Assembly (NCBI RefSeq): GCF_032930845.1
Contig: NZ_CP136758.1
Location: 2,185,001 to 2,249,000, forward strand
Length of the DNA: 64,000 nt
Source: Parvularcula sp. LCG005
Lineage (GTDB): Bacteria; Pseudomonadota; Alphaproteobacteria; Caulobacterales; Parvularculaceae
Direction of reading: 5' to 3'
The notes under the pieces are model-generated. The model ran no database searches. It was not told the DNA's origin and was given only the letters and a program-made list of their open reading frames with translations. Numbering within the stretch: position 1 is the stretch's first letter; each line of letters opens with the position of its first letter. Positions 24,471 through 33,504 of this stretch are shown here, piece after piece. The translations under genes and the position numbers were made by a program.

Positions 24471-25817
24471 ATGGGCGGTATCAGTCGCGCTGGCGTAACA
24501 TTTTTTAGCGTGATGGCAGCGTTGGTTTTCAGCGCCCTCAGTGTCGCACACGCCAATCCCAAATATGCTGCCTACGTTATTCACGCCGAAACCGGCGACG
24601 TTCTTTTCGACCGGTATTCCAACGAAGACCGCTATCCTGCTTCCCTCACCAAGATGATGACTCTCTACCTCCTCTTCGAGGCGATCGAAGACGGTACGGT
24701 GAAGATGGATGATGAGATGACCGTCTCGAAGCGGGCCTCATTGCAGCCTGCCTCTCACTTGGGTCTGGAGCGCGGCACCAAGATCGATGTGGATACGGCC
24801 ATTCAGGCCCTCGTCATCCGCTCCGCCAACGATGTGGCCACGGTCGTGGCCGAGCATCTGGGCGGCACCGAACTGAAATTCGCTGGCATGATGACCGAGA
24901 AGGCCCATGATCTGGGGATGCGCCGGACAACGTTCCGCAATGCCTCCGGCCTGCCGGATCGCCGCCAGACCACGACAGCGCGCGACATGGCGATTCTGTC
25001 CCAGCGTCTGACCCAGGATTTCCCGAAATATTTCCACTATTTCGACCAGAACAGCTTCACGTGGCAGGGCCGGACCTACCGCTCCCACAACCGGGTGGCC
25101 ATGACGCTTGACGGCGCCGACGGCCTCAAGACCGGCTACACGCGGGCGTCAGGGTTCAACCTCGCCACCACCGCAGCGCGCGGCGACCATCGCCTGATCG
25201 GCGTTGTCCTTGGCGGTCGCAGCACCGCGACCCGCGACCGGCACATGATCCAGATCCTTGAGACCGCCTTTGCCGATATCAAGAAGAAGCCATCCCTGAT
25301 CGCATCGGTCCACAGCATCCGTCCGGTCCCTTCCCTGCGTCCTGACCGTGCCCGCGGCATCCCCGCACAGGTTCTTGCCGCCGCGCCGGCACCAAGCGAT
25401 TCCGTTCCGATGCCATCGGCCAAGAGCCTGCCGTCCGAGAATGGCGCCATCCAGATGGCAGCGCTCGACATGGCGTCGCTGGAGATGGCGATTGCTGACA
25501 GCAGCGTGACCGAAAACGACATCGCCTCCGCGCCCATTGGCGAAGGGGATGCAGAACTCAGCGGTGTCCGTGACTGGATCATTCAGGTCGGCGCCTATCG
25601 GGAGCAGCCTCTCGCCATCAAACGGATCCGCGACACACAGGACACGGTCCGCGCGATCTCTGCCGAAGCTGGCCGGGAAGTGAACATTGCCGAGAAAGGC
25701 GCCCAGGCCGTCTATCGCGCGCGCTTCACCCGCATGACGGAGATCGAGGCGGCTGACAGCTGCAGCGCGCTGATCTCTAAAGGCGATGACTGCATCGCCC
25801 TGCACGTCTCGAAATAA
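24471..25817 (+). CDS. D-alanyl-D-alanine carboxypeptidase (PBP5-type) with SPOR domain
   Basis: A periplasmic S11-family peptidase that trims the terminal D-Ala of peptidoglycan stem peptides. ATG 24471 gives 448 residues with a signal peptide (VTFFSVMAALVFSALSVAHA). The three catalytic motifs are intact: S58-LT-K61, S118-A-N120 and K220-TG in GLKTGYTRASG. A proline/alanine-rich linker leads to a C-terminal SPOR domain (DWIIQVGAYREQPLAIKRI, about 365-448), which binds denuded glycan at division sites. This suggests recruitment to the septum. The fused SPOR form is common in alphaproteobacteria. Confidence 0.93.
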   Translation: MGGISRAGVTFFSVMAALVFSALSVAHANPKYAAYVIHAETGDVLFDRYSNEDRYPASLTKMMTLYLLFEAIEDGTVKMDDEMTVSKRASLQPASHLGLERGTKIDVDTAIQALVIRSANDVATVVAEHLGGTELKFAGMMTEKAHDLGMRRTTFRNASGLPDRRQTTTARDMAILSQRLTQDFPKYFHYFDQNSFTWQGRTYRSHNRVAMTLDGADGLKTGYTRASGFNLATTAARGDHRLIGVVLGGRSTATRDRHMIQILETAFADIKKKPSLIASVHSIRPVPSLRPDRARGIPAQVLAAAPAPSDSVPMPSAKSLPSENGAIQMAALDMASLEMAIADSSVTENDIASAPIGEGDAELSGVRDWIIQVGAYREQPLAIKRIRDTQDTVRAISAEAGREVNIAEKGAQAVYRARFTRMTEIEAADSCSALISKGDDCIALHVSK

Positions 25818-25833
25818 GCGGTCATCCGCCCCC

Positions 25834-25865
25834 AAAAAAAGGCGCCCCGAGAGGCGCCTTTTTCG
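25834..25865. terminator. Bidirectional rho-independent terminator
   Basis: The stem AGGCGCC/GGCGCCT (25840-25859) with a CCGA-type loop is flanked by an A-run on the left and a T-run on the right. It can end both the carboxypeptidase transcript and the opposing ohr transcript. Confidence 0.88.
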
Positions 25866-25885
25866 TTTTGGATGGGTCAGCGCTG

Positions 25886-26311
25886 TCAGACGACGCTCAG
25901 GCCCACATCGATATTGTTGCGGGTTGCGTTGGAATACGGACAGACCTTGTGCGCTTCCTCCACCAGCTTCTGCGCGTCGGCCTTGTCGACGCCCGGCAGG
26001 GAAACTGCCAGATCCACCGTCAGGCCAAAACCGCCCTCGGACCGTGGACCGATACCAACATTGGCTTTCACCTCTGTCGTATCCGGCACAGCCACGCCGA
26101 CCGATTTCGACACCGCCTTCATCGCGCCAAGGAAACAGGCCGAATAGCCCGCCGCGAACAGCTGCTCAGGATTATTCCCCTCGCCGCCAGCGCCGCCCAG
26201 TTCCTTTGGTGTGCTCAGCTTGACGGCGAAAGTGCCATCTTCCGTTTTCGCCTTGCCGTCACGACCGCCGGTGGCTGTGGCGGACGTCTTGTATTTTACA
26301 TCTACGGACAT
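25886..26311 (-). CDS. ohr: Organic hydroperoxide resistance protein (Ohr)
   Basis: Ohr is a thiol peroxidase of the OsmC fold that reduces organic hydroperoxides with lipoyl-linked reductants. The 141-residue product from ATG 26311 has a strong GGAGGAA ribosome site. Catalytic Cys59 is in PEQLFAAGYSACF and resolving Cys124 in VCPYSNATRNNIDV; both match Ohr rather than OsmC. It follows katA in the same direction with a 62-base gap, forming an oxidative-stress pair. No OhrR regulator gene is adjacent. Confidence 0.94.
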   Translation of the reverse strand: MSVDVKYKTSATATGGRDGKAKTEDGTFAVKLSTPKELGGAGGEGNNPEQLFAAGYSACFLGAMKAVSKSVGVAVPDTTEVKANVGIGPRSEGGFGLTVDLAVSLPGVDKADAQKLVEEAHKVCPYSNATRNNIDVGLSVV

Positions 26312-26373
26312 TGTGTTCCTCCGAGAAAAAAGGGCGGCCCAATGCCGCCCTCGTCTGGTCATGACGCCGCTGA

Positions 26374-27867
26374 TCAGCCGTCCACATCCTGTTGGCGAGC
26401 GGCGTCCGCTGCCATGGATTTGGACAGGCGCGCACGGGCAGCGCGGATCCCATTCCCGTACTCGACGGAAATCTGATCATAGTGCTCGAGCGCGCGGTCG
26501 ATGATGGCGTCATCTACGCCATACATAGCTTCGGCCGTGTTCTCGTAAAGGCGCAGCTTCTGGGCCGCGTCGAAAATGTCGAACAGCGCCCGGGGTTGGC
26601 TGTAGTCATCATTGCCCTCCCGATGATTGTAGCGGTCTGCATCGCCCGAGATTTTCAGCGGGGGTTCGGCATAGGCCGGGCTTTCCGTCGCGCCGCCCAT
26701 GGAGTTCGGCTCGTAATAGGCATCGCGCGCACCGGTCATCTGGCCCATCACATTCATCGCGCCGTCCTTGTGGTAGTGATGTACGGGACATTTCGGCTGG
26801 TTCACCGGCAGCTGCTCATAATGGGTGCCGATCCGGTAGCGGTGGGCATCGGCATAGGCAAAGATCCGCGCCTGCAGCACCTTGTCGGGGCTGAAGCCAA
26901 TGCCGGGGACGATGTTGGACGGGCTGTACGCCGCCGTCTCGATCTCGGCGAAATAATTGTCCGCGTTGCGGTTCAGCTCCATCACGCCGACATCGATCAG
27001 CGGATATTCGTCATGGGGCCAGACCTTGGTCAGATCGAAGGGGTTGTAGGACGTCTTGTCGGCATCCTCCTCCGGCATGATCTGGACCTTTACGTCCCAT
27101 TTCGGATAGCGCCCCTCTTCGATCGCGTCGAACAGGGCTTCCTGATAGCCCTCACGGGTCTTGCCGATCAGCTCGGCGGCCTGCGCATTGGTGTAGAAGT
27201 CATGACCCTGACGGGTCTTGAAGTGGAACTTCACCCAGAACCGCTCATTGTCCGCATTGATGAAGCTGAACGTGTGGGAGCCATAGCCGTTCATGTGCAT
27301 TGGCGTTTTCGGGCAGCCGCGATCGGACATCAGGATCGTCACCTGGTGCAGCGCCTCGGGGCTCTGACTCCAGTAATCCCACATGGCTGTGGCTGAGCGC
27401 AGGTTCGTGCGCGGATGACGTTTCTGGGTGTGGATGAAATCCGGGAACTTGTACGGATCGCGCAGGAAGAAGACCGGCGTGTTGTTGCCGACGAGATCCC
27501 AATTGCCTTCTTCCGTATAGAACTTCACGGCAAAGCCGCGCACGTCGCGCTCATTATCGGCCGCGCCGAGCTCACCGGCCACGGTAGAGAAACGGGAGAT
27601 GAGCGGCGTCTGCTTGCCCACCTCGCTGAAGATCTTCGCGCGGGTGTATTTCGTGATGTCGTTCGTCACGGTGAAGGTGCCGTGGGCGCCCCACCCCTTG
27701 GCGTGGACCACGCGCTCAGGAATCCGCTCGCGGTTCTGGTGGGCCAGCTTCTCGATCAGCTGGTAGTCCTGCATCAGAAGCGGACCGCGCGGCCCCGCCG
27801 TCTGGGAATTCTGGTTGTCGGCAATCGGGTTGCCGGCGGTCGTCGTCATGCGGGGCGTCTTGGCCAT
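26374..27867 (-). CDS. katA: Catalase (small-subunit, clade 3-like)
   Basis: A mono-functional haem catalase of 497 residues that breaks down hydrogen peroxide. The distal His is His55 in [14 protein letters not shown], the essential Asn lies in [13 protein letters not shown] near 128, and the proximal haem-ligand Tyr is in [14 protein letters not shown] near 340. Length is normal for small-subunit catalases, and no C-terminal flavodoxin-like domain is present. Its ribosome-binding site lies in a hairpin (27872-27895), so translation may be controlled. Paired with ohr downstream. Confidence 0.97.
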   Translation of the reverse strand: MAKTPRMTTTAGNPIADNQNSQTAGPRGPLLMQDYQLIEKLAHQNRERIPERVVHAKGWGAHGTFTVTNDITKYTRAKIFSEVGKQTPLISRFSTVAGELGAADNERDVRGFAVKFYTEEGNWDLVGNNTPVFFLRDPYKFPDFIHTQKRHPRTNLRSATAMWDYWSQSPEALHQVTILMSDRGCPKTPMHMNGYGSHTFSFINADNERFWVKFHFKTRQGHDFYTNAQAAELIGKTREGYQEALFDAIEEGRYPKWDVKVQIMPEEDADKTSYNPFDLTKVWPHDEYPLIDVGVMELNRNADNYFAEIETAAYSPSNIVPGIGFSPDKVLQARIFAYADAHRYRIGTHYEQLPVNQPKCPVHHYHKDGAMNVMGQMTGARDAYYEPNSMGGATESPAYAEPPLKISGDADRYNHREGNDDYSQPRALFDIFDAAQKLRLYENTAEAMYGVDDAIIDRALEHYDQISVEYGNGIRAARARLSKSMAADAARQQDVDG

Positions 27868-27895
27868 GGGCTTCTCCTCGAAGTGTTGAGGAGAA
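27868..27895 (-). promoter_or_regulatory. Hairpin sequestering the katA ribosome-binding site
   Basis: On the mRNA strand TTCTCCTC and GAGGAGAA form a perfect 8-base stem with an 8-base loop (27872-27895), and the AGGAG of the ribosome-binding site is inside the 3' arm a few bases before ATG 27867. The stem could mask initiation unless opened. Confidence 0.55.
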
Positions 27896-27960
27896 ACTAG
27901 GCAGTACTGGATGATCGATCCAACAGATAATCTAAATCAGGGCCATCGGAAAATTCGAAG

Positions 27961-28617
27961 CTAGCGCAGTGCCGCCTTCAAGGCATCGCGGGTGTCGGCC
28001 ACGGGCTTTTCAAACCGCCGCTGCATCACGGGGTCGCTGGCCGCCTGCTCCCGATTGAACCGCACGGGCGGTTCGGGGTCATATTCAAGGGCATTGGCGA
28101 TGCTCTGGACCAGCGGCTCTCCCACGATCAGGCGCGCCAGCGCGAGGCCGAAATCGATGCCCGCTGTCACCCCGCCACCGGTCATCAGCTTGCCGTGCTG
28201 CACATAGCGGCCCTGGGTCGGGATCGCGCCTGCGTCCGCCAGCAGGTCGTGATAGGCCCAGTGGGTGGTGGCACGCCGCCCCTCAAGGCACCCCGCCGCG
28301 CCGAGCACCAGTGCGCCGGTGCAGACAGAGGTGATATAATTCGCCCCCGCCGCAATCCGCCGGACAAAGGACAGGCTCTCCGGGTCCGCCATCACATCGA
28401 CAATGCCAAAGCCGCCGGGGATGCAGAGAACATCCGCCTGCTGAATGGCGTCGAATGTAGCGGTGGGGAGAATGGAGAAGCCGCTGTCCGTCGGCACCGG
28501 GTCATGCGTCTTCGCCACATAGCTCACGCTCGCCCCCGGCAGACGCGACAACACCTGCGCCGGACCGGTCATGTCCAGCTGGGTGACATTGGGAAACACG
28601 AGAAAGACGATGTGCAT
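27961..28617 (-). CDS. DJ-1/PfpI family protein, isonitrile hydratase-like
   Basis: The 218-residue product has the DJ-1 fold with the nucleophile elbow ITSVCTGALVLGAAG (Cys99) and an acidic residue at Asp15 in VTQLDMTGP. This Cys/Asp pair and the GRRATTHWAYHDLLADAGA block match the isonitrile (cyclohexyl-isocyanide) hydratase branch; the real substrate is not established. A long C-terminal region (YDPEPPVRFNREQAASDP) is shared with that branch. There is no AraC-type regulatory domain. It lies alone between katA and gapR on the minus strand. Confidence 0.82.
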   Translation of the reverse strand: MHIVFLVFPNVTQLDMTGPAQVLSRLPGASVSYVAKTHDPVPTDSGFSILPTATFDAIQQADVLCIPGGFGIVDVMADPESLSFVRRIAAGANYITSVCTGALVLGAAGCLEGRRATTHWAYHDLLADAGAIPTQGRYVQHGKLMTGGGVTAGIDFGLALARLIVGEPLVQSIANALEYDPEPPVRFNREQAASDPVMQRRFEKPVADTRDALKAALR

Positions 28618-28673
28618 GGCGGGCCTCCACCGGCCCCATACGTCATCCGTTCACGGCGCGCCAGCGCGCCCGA

Positions 28674-28952
28674 TCAGACCTCGCCGAGGGCCGCGAGATA
28701 GAGCTCAAGAATCGCTTCCATCTCCTGACGCTCATGACGTTCCATTTTGCGCAGGCGGATCACCTGGCGCATGATCTTGGTGTCATAGCCCTCGCCCTTG
28801 GCCTCGGCGTAGACTTCCTTGATGTCTTCCATCACGGCCTTTTTGTCTTCTTCGAGGCGCTCCACCCGCTCAATGAACAGGCGCAGTTTATCCGCCGCCA
28901 CCGCATCGCTGCGCGCGGGGGTATCGTCAAAGCTTTGGGTACCGTCGGCCAT
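28674..28952 (-). CDS. gapR: GapR nucleoid-associated protein (DUF2312)
   Basis: GapR binds AT-rich, overtwisted DNA ahead of replication and transcription and is essential in Caulobacter. The 92-residue product has the family core [51 protein letters not shown], a coiled-coil helix followed by a basic DNA-contact helix, and ends [12 protein letters not shown]. This family is confined mostly to alphaproteobacteria and is one of the better taxonomic clues in the window. Single gene, divergent from the DUF427-DUF924 gene. Confidence 0.95.
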   Translation of the reverse strand: MADGTQSFDDTPARSDAVAADKLRLFIERVERLEEDKKAVMEDIKEVYAEAKGEGYDTKIMRQVIRLRKMERHERQEMEAILELYLAALGEV

Positions 28953-29053
28953 GGGGACTATCCTGGATCGAAAAAGAGCGGCTAACAGGCCACGGCGAGC
29001 CTATATGCGCAACAGTGCGTTTTCCCCAATCGTCCCGATGCCCAAGGAGTCCC

Positions 29054-29893
29054 ATGAGCAAGCCTGCAATTACCATCACCCCCATTGACGGCCTGACCAT
29101 CGCCCGCCGCGGCACGGCCATTCTCGCCGCCAGCCAGAACGCCCTGTCCCTGCATGAAGGGGATCTGTCGCCGGTCACCTATTTCCCGCGGGCGAATATC
29201 TGGGCCGGGCTGCACCTGCCCACGACTTCCCGCACCCATTGCCCGCACAAGGGCGACGCGGCCTATTTCGATGCCGCGGGCGAGCATGACGGCGCGTGGA
29301 TCTATTACGACCCCAAGGACAAGGTGGCGGCGATCGCCGATCACGTTGCCTATGTGCGGGAGGTTGCGGCGGTCGAGACCATCGCCCTGCCCGAGCTCGA
29401 TCCGGACGCAAAGGCGATCATCGATTACTGGTTCGATGAGATCCCGCCCGCCAAGCAGTTCCAGGAAGACGCCACGATCGATGCAACGATCAAGGAGCGG
29501 TTCGGCGCCCATCACGCCCGGGCGGCCGGTGGGCATCTCAGCCGCTGGCAGAACCATCCGGTGGGGGCCCTCGCCCTCCTGATCCTGCTCGACCAGTTCT
29601 CCCGCAACCTCAATCGCGGATCAGAGAAAGCGTTTGCCCATGACGCCCAGGCCCGCAAGATCGCCGGGCTGATGATCCAGCGCGGCTTTGACCTCGCCCT
29701 GCCCGCCGCACAGCGCGCCTTTGTCTATATCCCGTTCATGCATTCCGAGGAGCTGGACGACCAGAACACCGCCGTCAGCCTGTTCGAGGACCGCCTGCCG
29801 GGCAGTCCCAACATGGCCTATGCCCTGTCCCACCGGCACGACATCCACCGACATGGCCGCTTTCCCTATCGCGACGAAGCCTTGGGGCGGTAG
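29054..29893 (+). CDS. DUF427-DUF924 fusion protein, short C-terminus
   Basis: ATG 29054, with AAGGAG five bases upstream, gives 279 residues. Residues about 10-105 match DUF427 (VTYFPRANIWAGLHLPT, YYDPKDKVAAIADHVAYV); about 113-279 match DUF924 (IIDYWFDEIPP, ALALLILLDQFSRNLNRGSEKAFAHD, FVYIPFMHSEELDDQ, HGRFPYRDEALGR). Most DUF924 proteins continue about 15-25 residues past this point; here a TAG follows LGR, about 130 bases before the tRNA. Reading on in frame gives no clear family tail. Function is unknown for both domains; the fusion implies linked roles. Confidence 0.8.
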   Translation: MSKPAITITPIDGLTIARRGTAILAASQNALSLHEGDLSPVTYFPRANIWAGLHLPTTSRTHCPHKGDAAYFDAAGEHDGAWIYYDPKDKVAAIADHVAYVREVAAVETIALPELDPDAKAIIDYWFDEIPPAKQFQEDATIDATIKERFGAHHARAAGGHLSRWQNHPVGALALLILLDQFSRNLNRGSEKAFAHDAQARKIAGLMIQRGFDLALPAAQRAFVYIPFMHSEELDDQNTAVSLFEDRLPGSPNMAYALSHRHDIHRHGRFPYRDEALGR

Positions 29894-29933
29894 ACCCGAA
29901 ACGGCGACCGGGAATGGCAGAATTCTGGAGATT

Positions 29934-31658
29934 TCACGCGGAGAATGGGGCCCCGCGATTTTTTCCACTTCTGCGACATTCCCGGGTTGCATCCTCGCAA
30001 AGCCTCCGGCATAAGCCCGCTTCCACGCACCCGTAGCTCAGCTGGATAGAGCACCAGACTACGAATCTGGGGGTCAGAGGTTCGAATCCTTTCGGGTGCG
30101 CCATCTTCTCAAATAGCATATTTCCACCTTTCGGATTCGAGTTAAGCCCTTGAATTAGTTGGAAAGGAACGGCTGGACAGGCCGTTCGAAAACCTTCGTT
30201 TCTTTTGTACGGAATTCGGTCCTGAAACCCCAATCTGAGGACCAGTCTGCGCTGTTCCAGATTGCCAGAATGCCAGAGTTTCTGCGGGCTTCCGAGGAAC
30301 AGCATAGCCGTTCGAAAACATTCGCCAAAGGGTCTGGCAGGCTTGCCGCTGTCGCGCAGTTTTTCGTTCAGAATGAGCTTTTCCTCTTCAAGCTGATGAA
30401 TGCGTTTTTCGTACGCATTGACCACGGAGGGCGTGGACGCGCTCACGATCCTGTCCAGGAAACCGGCAATCTGGGCATCGACGCGGGCGATGCTCTGCTT
30501 GAAGCTTGTCGCTGCAAACTTCGCCTGGCTGATCCGGTGATCCCAGATATCCTTGAAGACGTGCCCGCACAGGTCGACGAGATCGCGGCTAGGCTGCATG
30601 TCACCGAGCAGTTCGTCGAACTCGGTTTCCATGTCATCGCGGCGAATGGATTTGCGGTAGCTGGGGCAACCTTTGCCGAAGCACATATAGTAAGGATGCT
30701 TCACGCCCTTGTATCCCGTCGACCAGCATGAGGTCATGGGCTTGCCGCAATCACCGCAGGTCACGAAGCCGCGCAAGGGGAAGTCATCGCGCAGGTCCTT
30801 ACGGTACGGCGCTTTCTTGCCGTCGATCAGTCGTTGCTGAATGCGCTTGAAGGTCTGGTAGTCGATCAGGCCTTCGTGGCGGCCTTCCCGAAGCCCAACA
30901 TTCCAACTGGGGACCTCGACATAGCCTGCGTAAAGCGAGCGCGTGAGGATGTTGGTGACACGCTGGACGCAGACCTCGCCGGTCGGACGGTCTTTGGGAA
31001 AGCATGGCTGTTCTTCCAAAAAGCGCTTCACTTCCGTCTGGGTCTCGAAGCGGCCAGAGGCAAAGCCTTCGAGAGCCTCCTGGACGACTGAGGCGAGCGG
31101 TTCATTGCGGACCAAAACCTTGCCTTCACCAGAGCGCCGCTCAAACTTGTAGCCGTACGGAGGATGAAACACCCAATAACCATTCATGGCGCGGGCGCGC
31201 ATCCGGTTCTTGGTCTGCTCAGCGTTCTTCTGGCGCTGATGCTGTGACACGCTGGCCAGCAGGTTCTCGACCAGCTGGGAGTCACTGTCCTCGCCAAACT
31301 CGATGGATGGGCTTTGCAGCACCCCGCCCGCTGTCTGGATAGCGGCGCGCAGCTGCAAATGAGCTTCCAGCCCGCGCGCGAGACGTGAGATGTCATCGAC
31401 GATGACCGCATGTTGCTTGTTGCGATGAGAGCGCAGAAAGCTGAGCATCGCCACCATGCCGGGCCGCGTGGTGAGACTCCCGGACATATCGTCAGTGAAG
31501 ACTTCCACCACGTCGAGGCCGCGATACTTGGCGTATTCGCGGCAGCGCGTTTCCTGTGACTTGAGGCCGGAGCCTTGTGTCGTCTGTTTGACGTTGGAAA
31601 CGCGCGCATAGATCACGGCCTTGGTCAGCTTGGTCGCAAGTTCTTGTTTCTCCATCAT
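29934..31658 (-). CDS. Large serine recombinase reading antisense through tRNA-Arg
   Basis: The 574-residue product from ATG 31658 (AAGGAG ten bases upstream) has an N-terminal resolvase domain (AVIYARVSNVKQ with the catalytic Ser near residue 21; VDDISRLARG), a recombinase domain (YGYKFERRSGEGKVLV, NILTRSLYAGYVEVP), a zinc ribbon (VTCGDCGKPMTSCW...GKGCPSY) and a coiled coil. The last part, from about residue 519, is the reverse complement of tRNA-Arg (AHPKGFEPLTPRFVVWC), so the natural C-terminus is replaced or extended by host sequence. The frame could start at 31715, where it overlaps the upstream stop. It is the likely integrase of the element. Confidence 0.88.
   Translation of the reverse strand: MMEKQELATKLTKAVIYARVSNVKQTTQGSGLKSQETRCREYAKYRGLDVVEVFTDDMSGSLTTRPGMVAMLSFLRSHRNKQHAVIVDDISRLARGLEAHLQLRAAIQTAGGVLQSPSIEFGEDSDSQLVENLLASVSQHQRQKNAEQTKNRMRARAMNGYWVFHPPYGYKFERRSGEGKVLVRNEPLASVVQEALEGFASGRFETQTEVKRFLEEQPCFPKDRPTGEVCVQRVTNILTRSLYAGYVEVPSWNVGLREGRHEGLIDYQTFKRIQQRLIDGKKAPYRKDLRDDFPLRGFVTCGDCGKPMTSCWSTGYKGVKHPYYMCFGKGCPSYRKSIRRDDMETEFDELLGDMQPSRDLVDLCGHVFKDIWDHRISQAKFAATSFKQSIARVDAQIAGFLDRIVSASTPSVVNAYEKRIHQLEEEKLILNEKLRDSGKPARPFGECFRTAMLFLGSPQKLWHSGNLEQRRLVLRLGFQDRIPYKRNEGFRTACPAVPFQLIQGLNSNPKGGNMLFEKMAHPKGFEPLTPRFVVWCSIQLSYGCVEAGLCRRLCEDATRECRRSGKNRGAPFSA
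30027..30103 (+). tRNA. tRNA-Arg (anticodon ACG)
   Basis: A complete cloverleaf: acceptor GCACCCG/CGGGTGC, D-arm GCTCAGCTGGATAGAGC, anticodon arm CCAGACTACGAATCTGG with anticodon ACG, T-arm with GGTTCGAATCC, discriminator G and encoded CCA at 30101-30103. It is intact and is the apparent integration neighbour of the element to its right. Confidence 0.97.
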
Positions 31659-31711
31659 ATGCGTCGGTCTCCTTGTCATTGGTCGGGGCGGAGTATGCCT
31701 TCCGCCTTTGG

Positions 31712-32002
31712 TCATGTTGATTTTGGTGATTGTCTATAGTTTACATCATCAGCACCCGGATGTGTTTGTTTTGTTGCTGCTTGTTCAGAGAAATGTTGCA
31801 CAAGGCGGCTGGCATCAGGCCGAAAACCCAGATCGACAAAGCCGACCATGAGATTCCAGATGATTGTCAGAAACTCATGTTTTTCATCCTCGCTGATGTC
31901 CCAGTCTTCCAGGTGATGCATGTAGCGCTGCGCATCCATACGCAGTGCGCCGGGGCCGGTATCGGAAGAGTCTGGGCTGTGAGAGTCAGGTGGTCCAGTC
32001 AT
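31712..32002 (-). CDS. Hypothetical protein upstream of recombinase
   Basis: A 96-residue acidic protein (MTGPPDSHSPDSSD...) with a helical middle (QRYMHHLEDWDISEDEKHEFLTIIWNLMVGFVDLGF). An AGGAGG ribosome site precedes ATG 32002 by 11 bases. Its TGA overlaps a possible ATG of the recombinase frame (ATGA), so the two are likely translationally coupled and this may be an accessory or directionality factor. I do not recognise a family. Confidence 0.6.
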   Translation of the reverse strand: MTGPPDSHSPDSSDTGPGALRMDAQRYMHHLEDWDISEDEKHEFLTIIWNLMVGFVDLGFRPDASRLVQHFSEQAATKQTHPGADDVNYRQSPKST

Positions 32003-32022
32003 AGTTTGAAGATCCTCCTGGC

Positions 32023-32304
32023 TCAGCGGCTCGGGCCGTCGTCGAGATTGTCACCAGCCTGCGCGCCCCTGGCTTCCTTCATCAGCTTGCGGCTGCGGGC
32101 ATAGGCCCCGCGCGCCAGCTCGGCTGCCCGCAGCAGGTCCGTGCCGACCAGGCTGTTCGTCTCCTTGGGATTGCCAGCGGCATCACGATAGGTACGCGTG
32201 ATAGTGGTGGCGAAGTACGGGCCGTTGTCCCCTTCATTGCGCCAGATAGTGGCCTTGATTGCGCCGTCCTGGATGGTGGCTTCAGGCAATTGTTTCTTGC
32301 TCAT
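32023..32304 (-). CDS. Small hypothetical protein of the recombinase cassette
   Basis: From ATG 32304 (MSKKQLPEATIQDGAIKATIW) the product is 93 residues. The first half is beta-rich (IKATIWRNEGDNGPYFATTITRTYRD) and the second helical and basic (LLRAAELARGAYARSRKLMKEA). Such small proteins are seen next to recombinases and in plasmid backbones, but function is unknown. It lies 20 bases upstream of the next gene, the first of a three-gene minus-strand cassette ending in the recombinase. Confidence 0.6.
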   Translation of the reverse strand: MSKKQLPEATIQDGAIKATIWRNEGDNGPYFATTITRTYRDAAGNPKETNSLVGTDLLRAAELARGAYARSRKLMKEARGAQAGDNLDDGPSR

Positions 32305-32640
32305 GGTCTTTCTTCTTTCGTTTTGGAGTTGAAAAAAAACACACAGAACCGTCCGGGCACTGCTGAAATGTCCGGCTGCAAATTGCATATGTTCTGTGTT
32401 TGTTCTACAGTAACATATTCAACCAACCGATTGGAAGGAATTATTTCCTGTACGGAGGATAAGTCGGGTCCTCCGGCTTCCAGAGCCAGGGGTGGCGGGT
32501 ATGCGCACAGGAACACGGCGCACCGTATCCGCCCTCGCAGTCCGGGCAGAAGGGATTTGAGCTGATGACATTTGATGACATGGCGGGAGCCTCTCCTTTT
32601 AAGCTATGACACAGATGCGACGCTAAACGGAGAGAGATCG

Positions 32641-33504
32641 ATGTTCACGGCAATGAATGTCATCGGCAAGGACAGAAGCCAGGCAAGGGCTGTGAGCGAA
32701 AGCTTGGTGGCTAGACCGGAAGAGAGCTACTCGGCCTTTTACAAGCGCCAGCTTTATCTCGCCGTGCTGGATGATTTTGCTGCCTTTTCCGGAGGCGTCC
32801 ACAAATACGCTGATGACATCATCCGCCAGCTGATCCGTGCTGAAAGCCACGGTCTTATTACCGGGCTGGAGCGGTCATGGTTCGAGTCCCCTGACGATGC
32901 CTCGCATCCTTTTCATGGACGCAATCTGCGCAACTTCCTCGCGGGAAAGGACTCATCTTTTGCGATCTGGGCCGTTCTCGATCTCTACGTGAAGGCCAAG
33001 CATCCCATCATTGCCAGAGGCTTCCGTCTCGACGGTTACCTGGAGAGGCTGGGACACACGCTTTCCGAGTTTATTGGCAGCCATGCGCTCGACCGGGCTG
33101 CGGCCATCCCGGACGCGCTCTACCGGTTCGATGGATTGCCGGACTTACCGGACGGTTTCTTGGCTTTCCTCTCCGTGCAGCCTTTGACGCAAAGACGCTT
33201 TGGTATCTGCCACATGATTATCCGGGCGGGTGAAGCCAACCTTGGTGGTGGCCTCACCGATAGGCGCTGCGCCGTGCGCCCCGGCGTGGTTATTCCGGGT
33301 AAATCATCGCAGGCTTTTTGCCTCCTTGATCCCCGCACGGATAATCCCGTTTTAGGGACGCTTCGATTGAGCGGGGATGCGCCAGATGCTTCCATTGTTG
33401 TGGAAGGCTCTATCTGCGCCACCGCTTTGCTGGAAATATCAAATAAAGACGAGATATCCACGCTTAGGCAGGTAACGGCGTTTTGCGCGGGAGATGCGCC
33501 ATGA
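32641..33504 (+). CDS. Unknown protein paired with ankyrin-repeat protein
   Basis: ATG 32641 with AGAGAG upstream gives 287 residues. No known domain is recognised. Features include a helical N-terminal half (YSAFYKRQLYLAVLDDFAAFSGGVHKYADDIIRQLIRAES) and a beta-rich C-terminal half (FGICHMIIRAGEANLGGGLTDRR, ASIVVEGSICATALLEIS). It overlaps the next gene by four bases (ATGA), so the two products are probably made together. It may be a toxin or effector with an ankyrin partner, but that is speculation. Confidence 0.6.
   Translation: MFTAMNVIGKDRSQARAVSESLVARPEESYSAFYKRQLYLAVLDDFAAFSGGVHKYADDIIRQLIRAESHGLITGLERSWFESPDDASHPFHGRNLRNFLAGKDSSFAIWAVLDLYVKAKHPIIARGFRLDGYLERLGHTLSEFIGSHALDRAAAIPDALYRFDGLPDLPDGFLAFLSVQPLTQRRFGICHMIIRAGEANLGGGLTDRRCAVRPGVVIPGKSSQAFCLLDPRTDNPVLGTLRLSGDAPDASIVVEGSICATALLEISNKDEISTLRQVTAFCAGDAP

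Noticed and set aside
29891-29950. Recoded or read-through stop in the DUF924 domain
   Set aside because: Sequence after the TAG does not continue the family pattern and soon runs into the tRNA; simple truncation or natural end is more likely.
32301-32516. 71-codon minus-strand frame upstream of the recombinase cassette
   Set aside because: It overlaps the better supported 93-residue gene start, has no ribosome site and looks like chance.
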